NCBI GenBank assembly: GCA_001821155.1
Contig: MHSB01000008.1
Coordinates: forward strand, 1-21,869
Source: Candidatus Taylorbacteria bacterium RIFCSPLOWO2_01_FULL_50_130
GTDB taxonomy: Bacteria; Patescibacteriota; Minisyncoccia; Phycocordibacterales; UBA10002
Direction: 5' to 3'
Length of the DNA: 21,869 nucleotides
In this document: positions 6,693 to 14,150 of the stretch, piece after piece
How positions within the stretch are numbered: position 1 is the stretch's first letter
How the letters are laid out: every line of letters starts with the position of its first letter
Made by a program: the position numbers and the translations under genes
The notes under the pieces: model-generated
What the model was told of the DNA's origin: nothing
Seen by the model: only the letters and a program-made list of their open reading frames with translations
Database searches by the model: none

Positions 6693-7363
6693 TTTCTTTT
6701 ACCGGTTTTGTAATGATTCCGAAGCGATTTTTTAAGAAGTACGGCAAATCCTGTCTCATCCGAGGGGCTTATCTTCTTTGATTGCTTGGTAGAATGGTCA
6801 AATATTACTTTTTCCAGCTCTTTGTAAATGACTGACATCGTAAAAACCTCGGCGTAATTCTGTTTATAGGTGCGGACTTTGCCGCCCCTAATGTGATGAT
6901 ACAAATTCGATGTCGCCACCGAAGGATAAAAATCGCTCACTATAAGATACCCGTCGTCGGCGAGCACGCGGTCAATTTCGGAAAATGTCTTAAATAGAAG
7001 CGCGCGGTCAACCCAGTGCAGAACGTAGTTCACAATGACCAAATCAAACGTTCCCTTGACCGGCAAGTCAGACGACAGGCCGCGAAGCATTTTTATTTGA
7101 GGAAAATTCCTTCTGCCCGCCCACACCGCCTTTGCCGACGGCTCTACCCCTACGCATCTTGTACGACCATATAGTTTTTTTATCTCAGCCAACCGCCATC
7201 CGTTGGCGGCGCCTATCTCTAGTACTTTTTGTGGTTTTATTTTATGCTTTCTAATAAGTTTAATCGGCCAATCATAATTCTGATTTCTGAACAGCAAAAC
7301 GGCCTCGTTGCGTTTGAACCACTGATCCCCCTCGCTTTTGTAAAAAACATTGTTCTGATTCAT
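6689..7363 (-). CDS. Class I SAM-dependent methyltransferase
   Basis: A 224-residue protein. Motif I of the Rossmann-fold methyltransferases is VLEIGAANGW (residues 47-56), followed by the acidic ribose contact in CVGVEPS, the motif IV region in FDLVIVNYVLHWV and EIDRVLADDGYLIVSDF. The N-terminal FYKSEGDQWFKRNE pattern is one I associate with methyltransferases of flagellin and nonulosonic acid loci. It would methylate a sugar hydroxyl or amine of the surface glycan. Both ends overlap neighbours by four bases (7360-7363 with the unknown gene, 6689-6692 with the aminotransferase), so the three genes are tightly coupled. The acceptor is unknown. Confidence 0.85.
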   Translation of the reverse strand: MNQNNVFYKSEGDQWFKRNEAVLLFRNQNYDWPIKLIRKHKIKPQKVLEIGAANGWRLAEIKKLYGRTRCVGVEPSAKAVWAGRRNFPQIKMLRGLSSDLPVKGTFDLVIVNYVLHWVDRALLFKTFSEIDRVLADDGYLIVSDFYPSVATSNLYHHIRGGKVRTYKQNYAEVFTMSVIYKELEKVIFDHSTKQSKKISPSDETGFAVLLKKSLRNHYKTGKRK

Positions 7364-7995
7364 TGAAGCAATGGAGCGGCGCCGTACATTTTTCTAATGC
7401 GAAGATGACGGTGGATATTGAATCCATTTTTATTCACACCTTCGAGGTCTTTATATCTACCGACATAAATGCGGTCGCCGTTATGGTCGGCGTCGGAAGT
7501 CCAAACAAAGTCGTCCTCCCAGATCTTCTTTCCTGTCAAAAGATGGTAAGCGAAAAATGCATAAGCAGTTAGAATTGCCGAGGGAAATTTCTCGTTTAGG
7601 CTAAAACTTTTTTTTATATCTTCGGGTAACTTCGCGCGGCTTTTCGGATCGACATCTTTTCTAATGAGATACCATCGGTTCTTAAGCATCGCTTTAGTGG
7701 CAAAATCCTCCCGTATGTACCAATCTTGATTGTAAAAACAGGGTTCACTTGCTTCTGGATCTATACCAAAGCGCGAGCGGAGAGACATGATTGTCAAAGG
7801 CGAACCGTCCGCGTGTTCCCGGGTGAAAAAAATCAAAAGATGGCTTTCAGATAGACGTTTGAGGAGATTGGCGTCATACGGCACCAATGACACCGAAGCA
7901 GGAATTTGTACTGCAAGCCTAGGCACGGCCTTAAGCTCCTCCGGCCCAATAATGTTTTTCCCCATTATCTTTCTTGCTTTCTCAATTTCCGTCAT
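7360..7995 (-). CDS. Conserved protein of unknown function
   Basis: A 211-residue soluble protein with no signal peptide or membrane segment. I do not know its function. Recognisable patches are LIFFTREHADGSPLTI (57-72), CFYNQDWYIREDFA, NRWYLIRKDVDP, and a C-terminal block SDADHNGDRIYVGRY followed by GFNIHRHLRI. From memory, proteins with the WYLIRK, SD-x-D-x-x-G-x-R and VG(R/L)F series are frequent in CPR genomes, usually unnamed, so this is probably a member of a lineage-wide family. Here it overlaps the YdcF gene by 14 bases and the methyltransferase by 4, inside the nonulosonate operon, which is the only clue to its role. The first ATG (7995) is used; Met11 at 7965 is an alternative that would remove the overlap. 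Confidence 0.75.
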   Translation of the reverse strand: MTEIEKARKIMGKNIIGPEELKAVPRLAVQIPASVSLVPYDANLLKRLSESHLLIFFTREHADGSPLTIMSLRSRFGIDPEASEPCFYNQDWYIREDFATKAMLKNRWYLIRKDVDPKSRAKLPEDIKKSFSLNEKFPSAILTAYAFFAYHLLTGKKIWEDDFVWTSDADHNGDRIYVGRYKDLEGVNKNGFNIHRHLRIRKMYGAAPLLQ

Positions 7996-8557
7996 GCTGG
8001 CGATAGTATTCGATTAAACGTCCAAATGTGGCGATGTCCCCCTCGGCCGCGTATTTTTCTATTTTTTTCTTTTCGACAGAAAGCAGATCAAAACGCCTGC
8101 CCCACGGATTTGCTTCAAACCAGGGGAGTCCTCTGGCTGCCGAATTTATAATCTTGAGAGACGCTTTCCTGTCATCTACCGTCTTCAAGTATGTAAGAAA
8201 CGCGCGAAGCTGATGATAAGGGGAAGTAACAATAATAATTTTCTTCCATCCTTTTTTCTGCGCCATGTCAATAACGAGACCCGCTTCTTCTTTGGTGCTG
8301 GCACCTTCTCGGATAACGAGTATCTTGCCCTTCGGCACTCCGAGTTCCGAAACTGTGTCGGGCAAATCATAAAAACCTCCGCCGGTTTTATTATTTATTC
8401 CGGCAAGAATCACTACTCGAGGAGCAAGACCCCGCTTAAAAAGACGAACAGCGTGAGGCGCTCTAGCATAGCCGTCCCCCTGAAGCAGGATAATGGCGTC
8501 CGCTTTCCCTTCTTCGCCCGACAAAACCAGAGCCAAACTTTTTTCAAAATCTGTCAT
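7982..8557 (-). CDS. YdcF/SanA-family (DUF218) protein
   Basis: A 191-residue protein of the DUF218 family: DAIILLQGDGYARAPHAVRLF at 20-40, VVILAG, GASTKEEAGLVIDMAQKKGW and IIIVTSPYHQLRAFLTYLK. These match the conserved G-(D/E)-R-x-x-x-A strand, the stress/E-A helix and the S-x-x-H-x-x-R segment of YdcF and SanA. Family members are linked to cell-envelope and vancomycin-related phenotypes and YdcF binds S-adenosylmethionine, but the chemistry is unclear. Unlike SanA and ElyC, this one has no N-terminal membrane anchor. It overlaps the NeuB gene by ATGA and is therefore coupled to nonulosonate synthesis. Confidence 0.8.
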   Translation of the reverse strand: MTDFEKSLALVLSGEEGKADAIILLQGDGYARAPHAVRLFKRGLAPRVVILAGINNKTGGGFYDLPDTVSELGVPKGKILVIREGASTKEEAGLVIDMAQKKGWKKIIIVTSPYHQLRAFLTYLKTVDDRKASLKIINSAARGLPWFEANPWGRRFDLLSVEKKKIEKYAAEGDIATFGRLIEYYRQHDGN

Positions 8558-9624
8558 TGGAGATCTTCAAAATGAAGCGGCTCGAGAGCTTGTATATCCT
8601 TCTTCGCTCTCCTGCCGAGTACCGCGTTTTTTAATTTCGGCAGAATACCGAGAGCGGGCCTTAGTTCGACGATGTCGGAACGACTGAGCTTAGCTCCTTT
8701 CCTTATGTTCTTTCGGGCATACAGTGAGCGGCGTTGGACAATTACTGTTTCCGACTCTTCTGTCGCGACCTCCTTACGAGAGGAGCCGAGCGCCTTTTCC
8801 ATGTCGCGTATTCTTTTTACCATGAGCGCGAATTCAGCCGGCTCCATGGAATGAGGGTGGTCTGGACCGGCGTCATTTTTATTTAAAGTGAAATGCTTTT
8901 CTATGACCTTAGCTCCCAAAGCTATAGAACCTAGAACGACCGTATCGCCGAGTGTATGGTCAGAATAACCGACAATACAGCCGAATGCCTGTTTATACGT
9001 ATCTATAACTCTCAAATTGGCGCTTTCAATTTTCGATGGGTAATTGGTGACGCATTGCAAGAGCGCCAGATTGTGGTTGCCGGTTTTTTCGATTACCTGT
9101 ACCGCTTCATCCACTTCCGCAAGGGTGCTTGCGCCGGTTGCGAGAATCACTGGCTTGCCCTTTTTTGCGATGTATTCGATTATTTCATGCCACGTAATGT
9201 CACCGGAGCCGATTTTGTAAAAAGACGCTCCAAGCTCTTCCATTAAATCTACCACCTCGAAATCGTACGGCGAAGATGAAACACCGATGCCTATTTCTCT
9301 GCAGTAATCGAAAAATTTCTTGTGCCACTTTCGGGGGAATTCGGCCGCTTTGAACACTTCGCTGACCGGCTTTCCCCACTTGCCGTGAATACCTTGAAGC
9401 TTCATGGAGGAAAAACCTCTGCCGGACACGATTTTGGGCGCAAGAAAGCTCTGTATTTTGACGACGTCACCGCCCGCCTCCTTCACCGCCCAGGCAAGCT
9501 TTTTTGCTTTCTCAAAACTGCCATCGAAATTCGCACCGATGTCGGCAATAATAAGCGCCGGCTGGCCTCTGCCTATGAGTTTCCTGCCTATTCTTATTAC
9601 TTCAGAAAATTTCTTTTTGTTCAT
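8554..9624 (-). CDS. neuB: NeuB-family nonulosonic acid synthase (intact)
   Basis: A complete 356-residue PEP-dependent synthase. The TIM barrel (15-285) has IADIGANFDGSFEKAKKLA, VVKIQSF, GVSSSPYDFEVVDLMEELGA, KIGSGDITW, LATGASTLAEVDEAV, LLQCVTNYPS, GYSDHTLGD and KHFTLNKNDAGPDHPHSMEP. The C-terminal SAF domain (about 300-356) is RRSLYARKNIRKGAKLSRSD through LEPLHFEDL. The motifs are closer to neuraminic/legionaminic acid synthases than to PseI; compare ATGAST here with SVGHAT in the gene at 2918-4006. It probably condenses a 2,4-diamino or 2-amino hexose with PEP. It follows the GT-B-like gene by 10 bases. Because the other synthase is broken, this may be the only working one in the locus. 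Confidence 0.9.
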   Translation of the reverse strand: MNKKKFSEVIRIGRKLIGRGQPALIIADIGANFDGSFEKAKKLAWAVKEAGGDVVKIQSFLAPKIVSGRGFSSMKLQGIHGKWGKPVSEVFKAAEFPRKWHKKFFDYCREIGIGVSSSPYDFEVVDLMEELGASFYKIGSGDITWHEIIEYIAKKGKPVILATGASTLAEVDEAVQVIEKTGNHNLALLQCVTNYPSKIESANLRVIDTYKQAFGCIVGYSDHTLGDTVVLGSIALGAKVIEKHFTLNKNDAGPDHPHSMEPAEFALMVKRIRDMEKALGSSRKEVATEESETVIVQRRSLYARKNIRKGAKLSRSDIVELRPALGILPKLKNAVLGRRAKKDIQALEPLHFEDLQ

Positions 9625-9634
9625 ATACTTCGAT

Positions 9635-10570
9635 CTACGCCAGTGTCTTAATGATATGGCGTAACGCGACAGGTGTTTTAATCTTTATGAGGTCTTTGTG
9701 CGGCAAGGCGCATGCATGCCCAGCTCCGGGCATATAACTGACCGTTCTTTTATGGCAGGCTAAACCGACTATTAAGCTCATACTCGTCATCCCCAGGATG
9801 AAATCTGCTCGTACCACATCATCAATTATGTTTTTATGCGTCGATTTACTAATCACTATCGCATGCGCATACTTCTGAATTATATCGTCATATTTGTCCG
9901 CTTTCTCCGAGGGATGAAAGCGAATAATGACTTTAAGCGGTCTCTTCAACACGGAAATAGTGGCTAAAAGATCTTGCAGTATCCGGAATTCACTACATCG
10001 AACTTTTCCACTCTCTATCGGCTCGCTCATGAATACTATGGTGCTACCATCCGATCGCGCGTTGAGGCGTTTGTACTCTTCGACGATATCAAGCAAATAG
10101 TAATTGGGGATTTTTGCAATGGTGATTCTGGGAAATAACCGCTTTGCCATCTTAAAAGCGGTTTCATCAGCCACCCAAATCTCTTCCGGCAGATTGTTTT
10201 TCCACCCGCTCTTCGGATATCCGAATCTCTCTCTGTAATTCACCCAGTGATCCAAGAAGGACACCGTCTTTATACCGTTTCTCTTTGCCTCTTTTATGAA
10301 ATCCCGCTCAATGTAAGTCATCCAACCAGTGCCGGTAAGAACGAGGAACGCGTCTCTGTGTTGTCGCATGATTTTGCCGATGCGCACTCTGTCTTCCGGA
10401 GCTGCTTGACACTTTATTCCGTATCTGCCCATTATTGAAGACGCCGGCCCACTGCCGAAACAGACAAAATCAAACTTGCTTTTGTTTTTTGAGACATACG
10501 CCGATAGCAATTCTGCTCCTCCGGCATCGTTTACGGCCACGAGAATTTTCTTCTTATTTTTCATATTCAT
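9635..10570 (-). CDS. GT-B-like protein of the glycan locus (glycosyltransferase or sugar-nucleotide hydrolase)
   Basis: Starting at 10570 (MNMKNKKKILVAV; 10564 is equally possible) the protein has about 311 residues; an upstream in-frame ATG at 10693 would add an unrelated-looking N-terminus fully inside the acetyltransferase gene. It has a two-Rossmann look: ILVAVNDAGGAELLSAYV, then a linker, then VIIRFHPSEKADKYDD, AIVISKS, and VVRADFILGMTSMSLIVGLA near the C-terminus, a pattern seen in CDP-glycerol transferase-like, 2-epimerase-like and capsule GT-B proteins. It lies between the GNAT gene, whose end it overlaps, and NeuB. In Pse pathways that position is often taken by PseG, the GT-B-fold UDP-sugar hydrolase, but the glycine/histidine loop at the start of PseG is not present. 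I cannot choose between transferase and hydrolase. Confidence 0.65.
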   Translation of the reverse strand: MNMKNKKKILVAVNDAGGAELLSAYVSKNKSKFDFVCFGSGPASSIMGRYGIKCQAAPEDRVRIGKIMRQHRDAFLVLTGTGWMTYIERDFIKEAKRNGIKTVSFLDHWVNYRERFGYPKSGWKNNLPEEIWVADETAFKMAKRLFPRITIAKIPNYYLLDIVEEYKRLNARSDGSTIVFMSEPIESGKVRCSEFRILQDLLATISVLKRPLKVIIRFHPSEKADKYDDIIQKYAHAIVISKSTHKNIIDDVVRADFILGMTSMSLIVGLACHKRTVSYMPGAGHACALPHKDLIKIKTPVALRHIIKTLA

Positions 10571-11102
10571 CTCTGAGAAGCCCATAATGGACAACGTCTC
10601 TAAACGCTCTATCCTTGAACATCGCCTGCCGGGACACTCCCTCTTTCTTAAAACCCAGATATTCAGCCAGCTTTTGCATACCGACATTGTCAATGCTTGT
10701 GCCGCAATATATTCTATGCAAATTCAGTTCATCAAATCCGTGTTCAATGATAAGCCGCCCGGCCGCTTTACCCGCACCCTTGCCCCAGAATTCTTTATCT
10801 CCTATGAGTATCGCGAATTCGGCAGTCATGCTTATGTTATCAATGTTTTGAAGCGATATGTTTCCTATATGTCTATCGGTCTCCTTGTCTATTATGGCGA
10901 GAATAAGGTTGCTGTGTGATTTAATTACGTCTTTGTAATATTGCTTCATATCTTCGTTGTAATTGGGAAAACGGCGATGCGAATTAAATCGGCACACCTC
11001 GTCGTCGTTAAACCAATCTCTATAATGGTCATTCAGATCATCTTTCAAAATTGGCCGCAAATATACGGTCTCGCCTTTCAAAAATGCTTTTTTATTTTCC
11101 AT
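10554..11102 (-). CDS. GNAT-family N-acetyltransferase (RimJ/RimL or PseH-like)
   Basis: A 182-residue GNAT protein. It starts KGETVYLRPILKDDLNDHY, has the central strand AEFAILIGDKEFWGKGAGKAA (acetyl-CoA pyrophosphate loop W-G-K-G-x-G-K-x-A), then LNLHRIYCGTSIDNVGMQKL and YLGFKKEGVSRQAMFKDRAF. These features define RimJ/RimL-like acetyltransferases, the subgroup that includes PseH, which acetylates the 4-amino group of the UDP-sugar in pseudaminic acid synthesis. Its place directly after a DegT aminotransferase (11-base overlap) and before the GT-B/NeuB pair fits that role. Acetylation of another amino sugar in the same locus is equally possible. Confidence 0.83.
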   Translation of the reverse strand: MENKKAFLKGETVYLRPILKDDLNDHYRDWFNDDEVCRFNSHRRFPNYNEDMKQYYKDVIKSHSNLILAIIDKETDRHIGNISLQNIDNISMTAEFAILIGDKEFWGKGAGKAAGRLIIEHGFDELNLHRIYCGTSIDNVGMQKLAEYLGFKKEGVSRQAMFKDRAFRDVVHYGLLRDEYEK

Positions 11103-12405
11103 ACGTTATAAGTTGTTCAATATTTTTATACACTTTTATAAATGCCCCTATCACGTCATCCGCGTCCTCTCTGGAAATGAATGAATGCATTATGTCATGG
11201 AAAAATAGCTCTTTATAATGCATTCTCTCCGCCACGGGGCACAGACCTCTTTTGTATGACACCTTTCTTCCGTTCGGAAGATTGAAAGGATAATTGGCTT
11301 TTCCGAAACCGGTCTTTCTTTGGAAGACCGGCATACGATACAGTGGCTTCACATAGCCAAAGCTCACCAGTGGTCCCTCGTCTTCCCGCGTCTGTGTCGG
11401 AGCAAGCTCCGCGCGAACGGCTTCTATGAATTTGTCCCGTGAAATTCCGGCTTTATTCTCGTCAAAGCGGAAAGCGTGGACATAATACGCATGGGAGACG
11501 CCTTTTCTGATTTTTGGGGCAATGATACAGGGAATTCTCGCCAGGCGGGATGCAATGTATTCGCAGTTTTTAACTCTCTTCTTTAAGAGAGCGCGGAGTT
11601 TCTTAAGTTGTTCCCTGCCTATGGCCGCTTGTATTTCGGTCATTCTAAAGTTGTATCCAACCATGTTCGTCAGGTCTTTTGTTTTCGCATCCTCAATCGC
11701 CGCTTCGGCATGATTTCTTATAAGTCGCAGACGCTTTGCCCATTCGTCATTATCGGTTACAATCACCCCGCCTTCTCCAGTATGAATATGCTTGTGATAA
11801 TTTAGAGAATAAATGCCAATATCTCCCAGTGTCCCCGCAAATTTCCCTTTGTGCTTTGCGCCCGGAGCTTGAGCCGCGTCTTCAATAACCAGGAGATTGT
11901 GCTTTTTGGCAAGTTTGTTTATAGCGTCAGCGTCATACGGCTGGCCAAATAAATCCACCGCGATAATCGCCTTGGTTCTATTCGTTATCTTCTTTTCAAT
12001 TGATGCGGGATTAAGACAGAAATAATCTTCCTCAATATCGGCAAATACCGGTATAGCTCCATAAAAAAGAGGCGCAGTCGCGGATATGCACATTGAATAG
12101 GGAGTAACGATAACTTCATCTCCCGGGCCTATACCAACAGCTCCCAGAGCGGCCTGTATGGCCGAAGAAGCGGAATTGACCGCCACGGCGTGCTTGACTT
12201 TGAAATAACGCGCCCATTCTTTTTCAAACGCCTGCACTTCAGGACCCCCGTAGAAACCTTGATGCCAGGACCCTAGATAACGGGAAAGAACACCCGAGTC
12301 AAGCACCCGATTCACTGCTCTCTTTTCTTCTATGCCGATAGTCCGGTACGCAGGAAAAAGTCTGGTTCTAACCGGCTGGCCTCCGTTAATTGCTAATTTA
12401 GACAT
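11092..12405 (-). CDS. DegT/DnrJ/EryC1/StrS sugar aminotransferase
   Basis: I place the start at 12405 (MSKLAINGGQPVR), giving 437 residues; a longer frame from 12534 exists, but its extra 43 residues lie inside the oxidoreductase gene and do not resemble the family. Hallmarks are HAVAVNSASSAIQAALGAVG, GDEVIVTPYSMCISA, VIEDAAQAPGA (D176) and the PLP lysine in SLNYHKHIHTGEGG (K205). The opening LAINGGxPVR is typical of the StrS/AHBA-synthase branch rather than the compact PseC/PglE branch. The enzyme would transfer an amino group to a keto-sugar nucleotide. Its neighbours, a Gfo/Idh/MocA oxidoreductase upstream and a GNAT acetyltransferase downstream, form an oxidise-aminate-acetylate series. 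It could also serve as the PseC step after PseB. Confidence 0.87.
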   Translation of the reverse strand: MSKLAINGGQPVRTRLFPAYRTIGIEEKRAVNRVLDSGVLSRYLGSWHQGFYGGPEVQAFEKEWARYFKVKHAVAVNSASSAIQAALGAVGIGPGDEVIVTPYSMCISATAPLFYGAIPVFADIEEDYFCLNPASIEKKITNRTKAIIAVDLFGQPYDADAINKLAKKHNLLVIEDAAQAPGAKHKGKFAGTLGDIGIYSLNYHKHIHTGEGGVIVTDNDEWAKRLRLIRNHAEAAIEDAKTKDLTNMVGYNFRMTEIQAAIGREQLKKLRALLKKRVKNCEYIASRLARIPCIIAPKIRKGVSHAYYVHAFRFDENKAGISRDKFIEAVRAELAPTQTREDEGPLVSFGYVKPLYRMPVFQRKTGFGKANYPFNLPNGRKVSYKRGLCPVAERMHYKELFFHDIMHSFISREDADDVIGAFIKVYKNIEQLITYGK

Positions 12406-13405
12406 CGTACTTTTTAAATTTCTTTCCATGCAACAGTAATTCGCAAATCTTTTGTGTTTCAAGCGAATCGTCAATCCCGCAAAGTAGCGGGCTTTGACGG
12501 CGCAGGTGCAAAACGGCATTATCAACCAATACAACCATTGCCCTATCCAACGAAGTACTTTTGATGACTGGCTTACCTAAACACTGATACCCGGCATATC
12601 TTGGATCACTCGTGACCTTTTGAATAGATACGCAAAAACCAAAATCAATAAAACGAACGCGGCGCTTTTCAAAAAGAATATCAATTTCAAAGATTGAATA
12701 CCTGCGTTCATCACCGGACATTAAATGAAATTGTTTACAAAGCTTAAACTCTAAACACCCTGATACGCTCTTATCATAGTGACTAAAATCAGGAACCGAG
12801 AAAGTTGTTACAACGCTCGTAACTTCTCCAAATAAATAGCGACATAAATCAATCATATGCGCTCCATTATGCACAATGCCTTTTGTATATATACCGCTCG
12901 CGCATACAATACCCCCGTATTTATTCTCCCGTATAGACTGTCGAAGCTTTTGGACAACCGCATCGAAACGACGAGAATAATTTACGAGTATCGGTATGCC
13001 AATCGTATCATAAAGACGAACGATCTTTTTTGTGTCAGCTAAATTCGTTGTTATTGGTTTTTCGCAGATGACAATCCTAGTTTTTTTATAGTGGGCAATT
13101 TTCAATAATACACCAAAGTGAGACGAGTCTGGCGTACAGACATTTACAATGTCTGGTTGTACTTTTCTCATCATTGTATCCAAATCATCATAGGTCTGAC
13201 AGTTCCATTTTTTAGCGGCGCGACGAGCCGCATTCTTGTTACTATCAAGAATGCCCATTAAATCAACCCGTGGATGCTTTCTAAAAGCGTGAGCATGGGT
13301 TAATACTTCTCCGCTCTCAAGAGAGTCAAATTGAGAGGCAATCCTGCCTGCGCCAATTATGACCGCTTTATAGTTACCCTTCGAGGGCATTTTTTGTTTT
13401 GACAT
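12398..13405 (-). CDS. Gfo/Idh/MocA-family oxidoreductase
   Basis: A 335-residue NAD(P)-dependent sugar oxidoreductase. The N-terminal Rossmann fold is AVIIGAGRIASQFDS (14-28), followed by DIVNVCTPDSSHFGVLL, the family signature ICEKPITTN with E-K-P at 115-117, and the catalytic-type region HNGAHMIDLCRYLFGEV with His183 and Asp186. Members oxidise or reduce a ring hydroxyl of nucleotide sugars, for example the C3 hydroxyl before transamination. The next gene is a DegT aminotransferase with an 8-base overlap, fitting that pairing. The start at 13405 overlaps the cytidylyltransferase by 32 bases; Met6 at 13390 would reduce this to 17. The gene is visibly AT-richer than those to its right. Confidence 0.87.
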   Translation of the reverse strand: MSKQKMPSKGNYKAVIIGAGRIASQFDSLESGEVLTHAHAFRKHPRVDLMGILDSNKNAARRAAKKWNCQTYDDLDTMMRKVQPDIVNVCTPDSSHFGVLLKIAHYKKTRIVICEKPITTNLADTKKIVRLYDTIGIPILVNYSRRFDAVVQKLRQSIRENKYGGIVCASGIYTKGIVHNGAHMIDLCRYLFGEVTSVVTTFSVPDFSHYDKSVSGCLEFKLCKQFHLMSGDERRYSIFEIDILFEKRRVRFIDFGFCVSIQKVTSDPRYAGYQCLGKPVIKSTSLDRAMVVLVDNAVLHLRRQSPLLCGIDDSLETQKICELLLHGKKFKKYDV

Positions 13406-14135
13406 TTCGATTGATAGCGAGTAAATGCGGATTTTCCCTTAAAAAATCCACCACTTCGTAAGGACCGAAGTGTTGATTGATCGGCAGTAATCTTTTAAAA
13501 ATGACGTCTAGCAATTCATAATCCGCTTGTTCATCAAGCGTAACGCGCAACTCGGGCCAAAAAAGCTCTTTTTCTTTGGGAAACCAATTGTGGAGTGTGA
13601 ATATGTCGGGATGATTGTATATATAATAGGAAACATGAACCCGATCGATTGGATCTCTGGTAAGCTTGGAAACTCGAGCTAATATGTCCACCGGAAAAAC
13701 CTGCACATCGAAACCATCTGGATACGATCTGTGGATAGTATTGGAGGCATAGTCTACATCATGAGAGAAAAATTCTTCGATTCCTCTGTCTACCAACTCG
13801 CCGTTTATAAGAGGACAGTCCCCCGTTAATTCAACAATAATGTCGCCGTGTACTGATTGCGCGGCTAGTAGCACCCGAGACAGAACATCATTTTCGCTAC
13901 CGCGAAAATACGTAACATTTAGTCTACTGGCCAGCGAGACTATCGGGTCATCGGCGCGATTAGTCGTAGTAGCGACAACAATTTCATCCACATAGGCGCT
14001 AGTTCGTATCCTTTCCAAAAGACGCTCAAGGGCCGGCTTGTCAGCCAACGGCAACAATACTTTTCCCGGTAAACGCGAGGATGTCATGCGCGCTTCAATA
14101 GTGGCAACTATTTTCTTATCGCTCCCTTTATACAT
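13374..14135 (-). CDS. SpsF-type CMP-nonulosonate cytidylyltransferase
   Basis: A 253-residue single-domain relative of the N-terminal half of the fusion at 4003-5370. Shared motifs are IEARMTSSRLPGKVLLPL, IVVATTT, YFRGSENDVLSRVL, ELTGDCPLINGELVD, ASNTIHRSYPDGFDVQVF and LRVTLDEQADYELL. SpsF proteins belong to the CMP-KDO/CMP-sialate synthetase superfamily and in such loci are assigned the activation of the nonulosonic acid with CTP. It lies 15 bases downstream of PseB and overlaps the oxidoreductase. Having two such enzymes alongside two NeuB-family synthases suggests two CMP-sugars, or one made in two forms. The substrate cannot be read from the sequence. Confidence 0.87.
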   Translation of the reverse strand: MYKGSDKKIVATIEARMTSSRLPGKVLLPLADKPALERLLERIRTSAYVDEIVVATTTNRADDPIVSLASRLNVTYFRGSENDVLSRVLLAAQSVHGDIIVELTGDCPLINGELVDRGIEEFFSHDVDYASNTIHRSYPDGFDVQVFPVDILARVSKLTRDPIDRVHVSYYIYNHPDIFTLHNWFPKEKELFWPELRVTLDEQADYELLDVIFKRLLPINQHFGPYEVVDFLRENPHLLAINRNVKTKNALEG

Positions 14136-14150
14136 ATGATTGCAGAGAGA

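Noticed and set aside
10571..10693. N-terminal extension of the GT-B-like protein from the upstream ATG
   Set aside because: The 41 added residues lie inside the end of the GNAT gene and do not look like the start of a Rossmann domain. MNMKNKKKILVAV is the natural beginning.
12406..12534. N-terminal extension of the StrS-type aminotransferase
   Set aside because: The extra 43 residues overlap the oxidoreductase coding end and are cysteine-rich and family-unlike. The LAINGG motif marks the real start at 12405.
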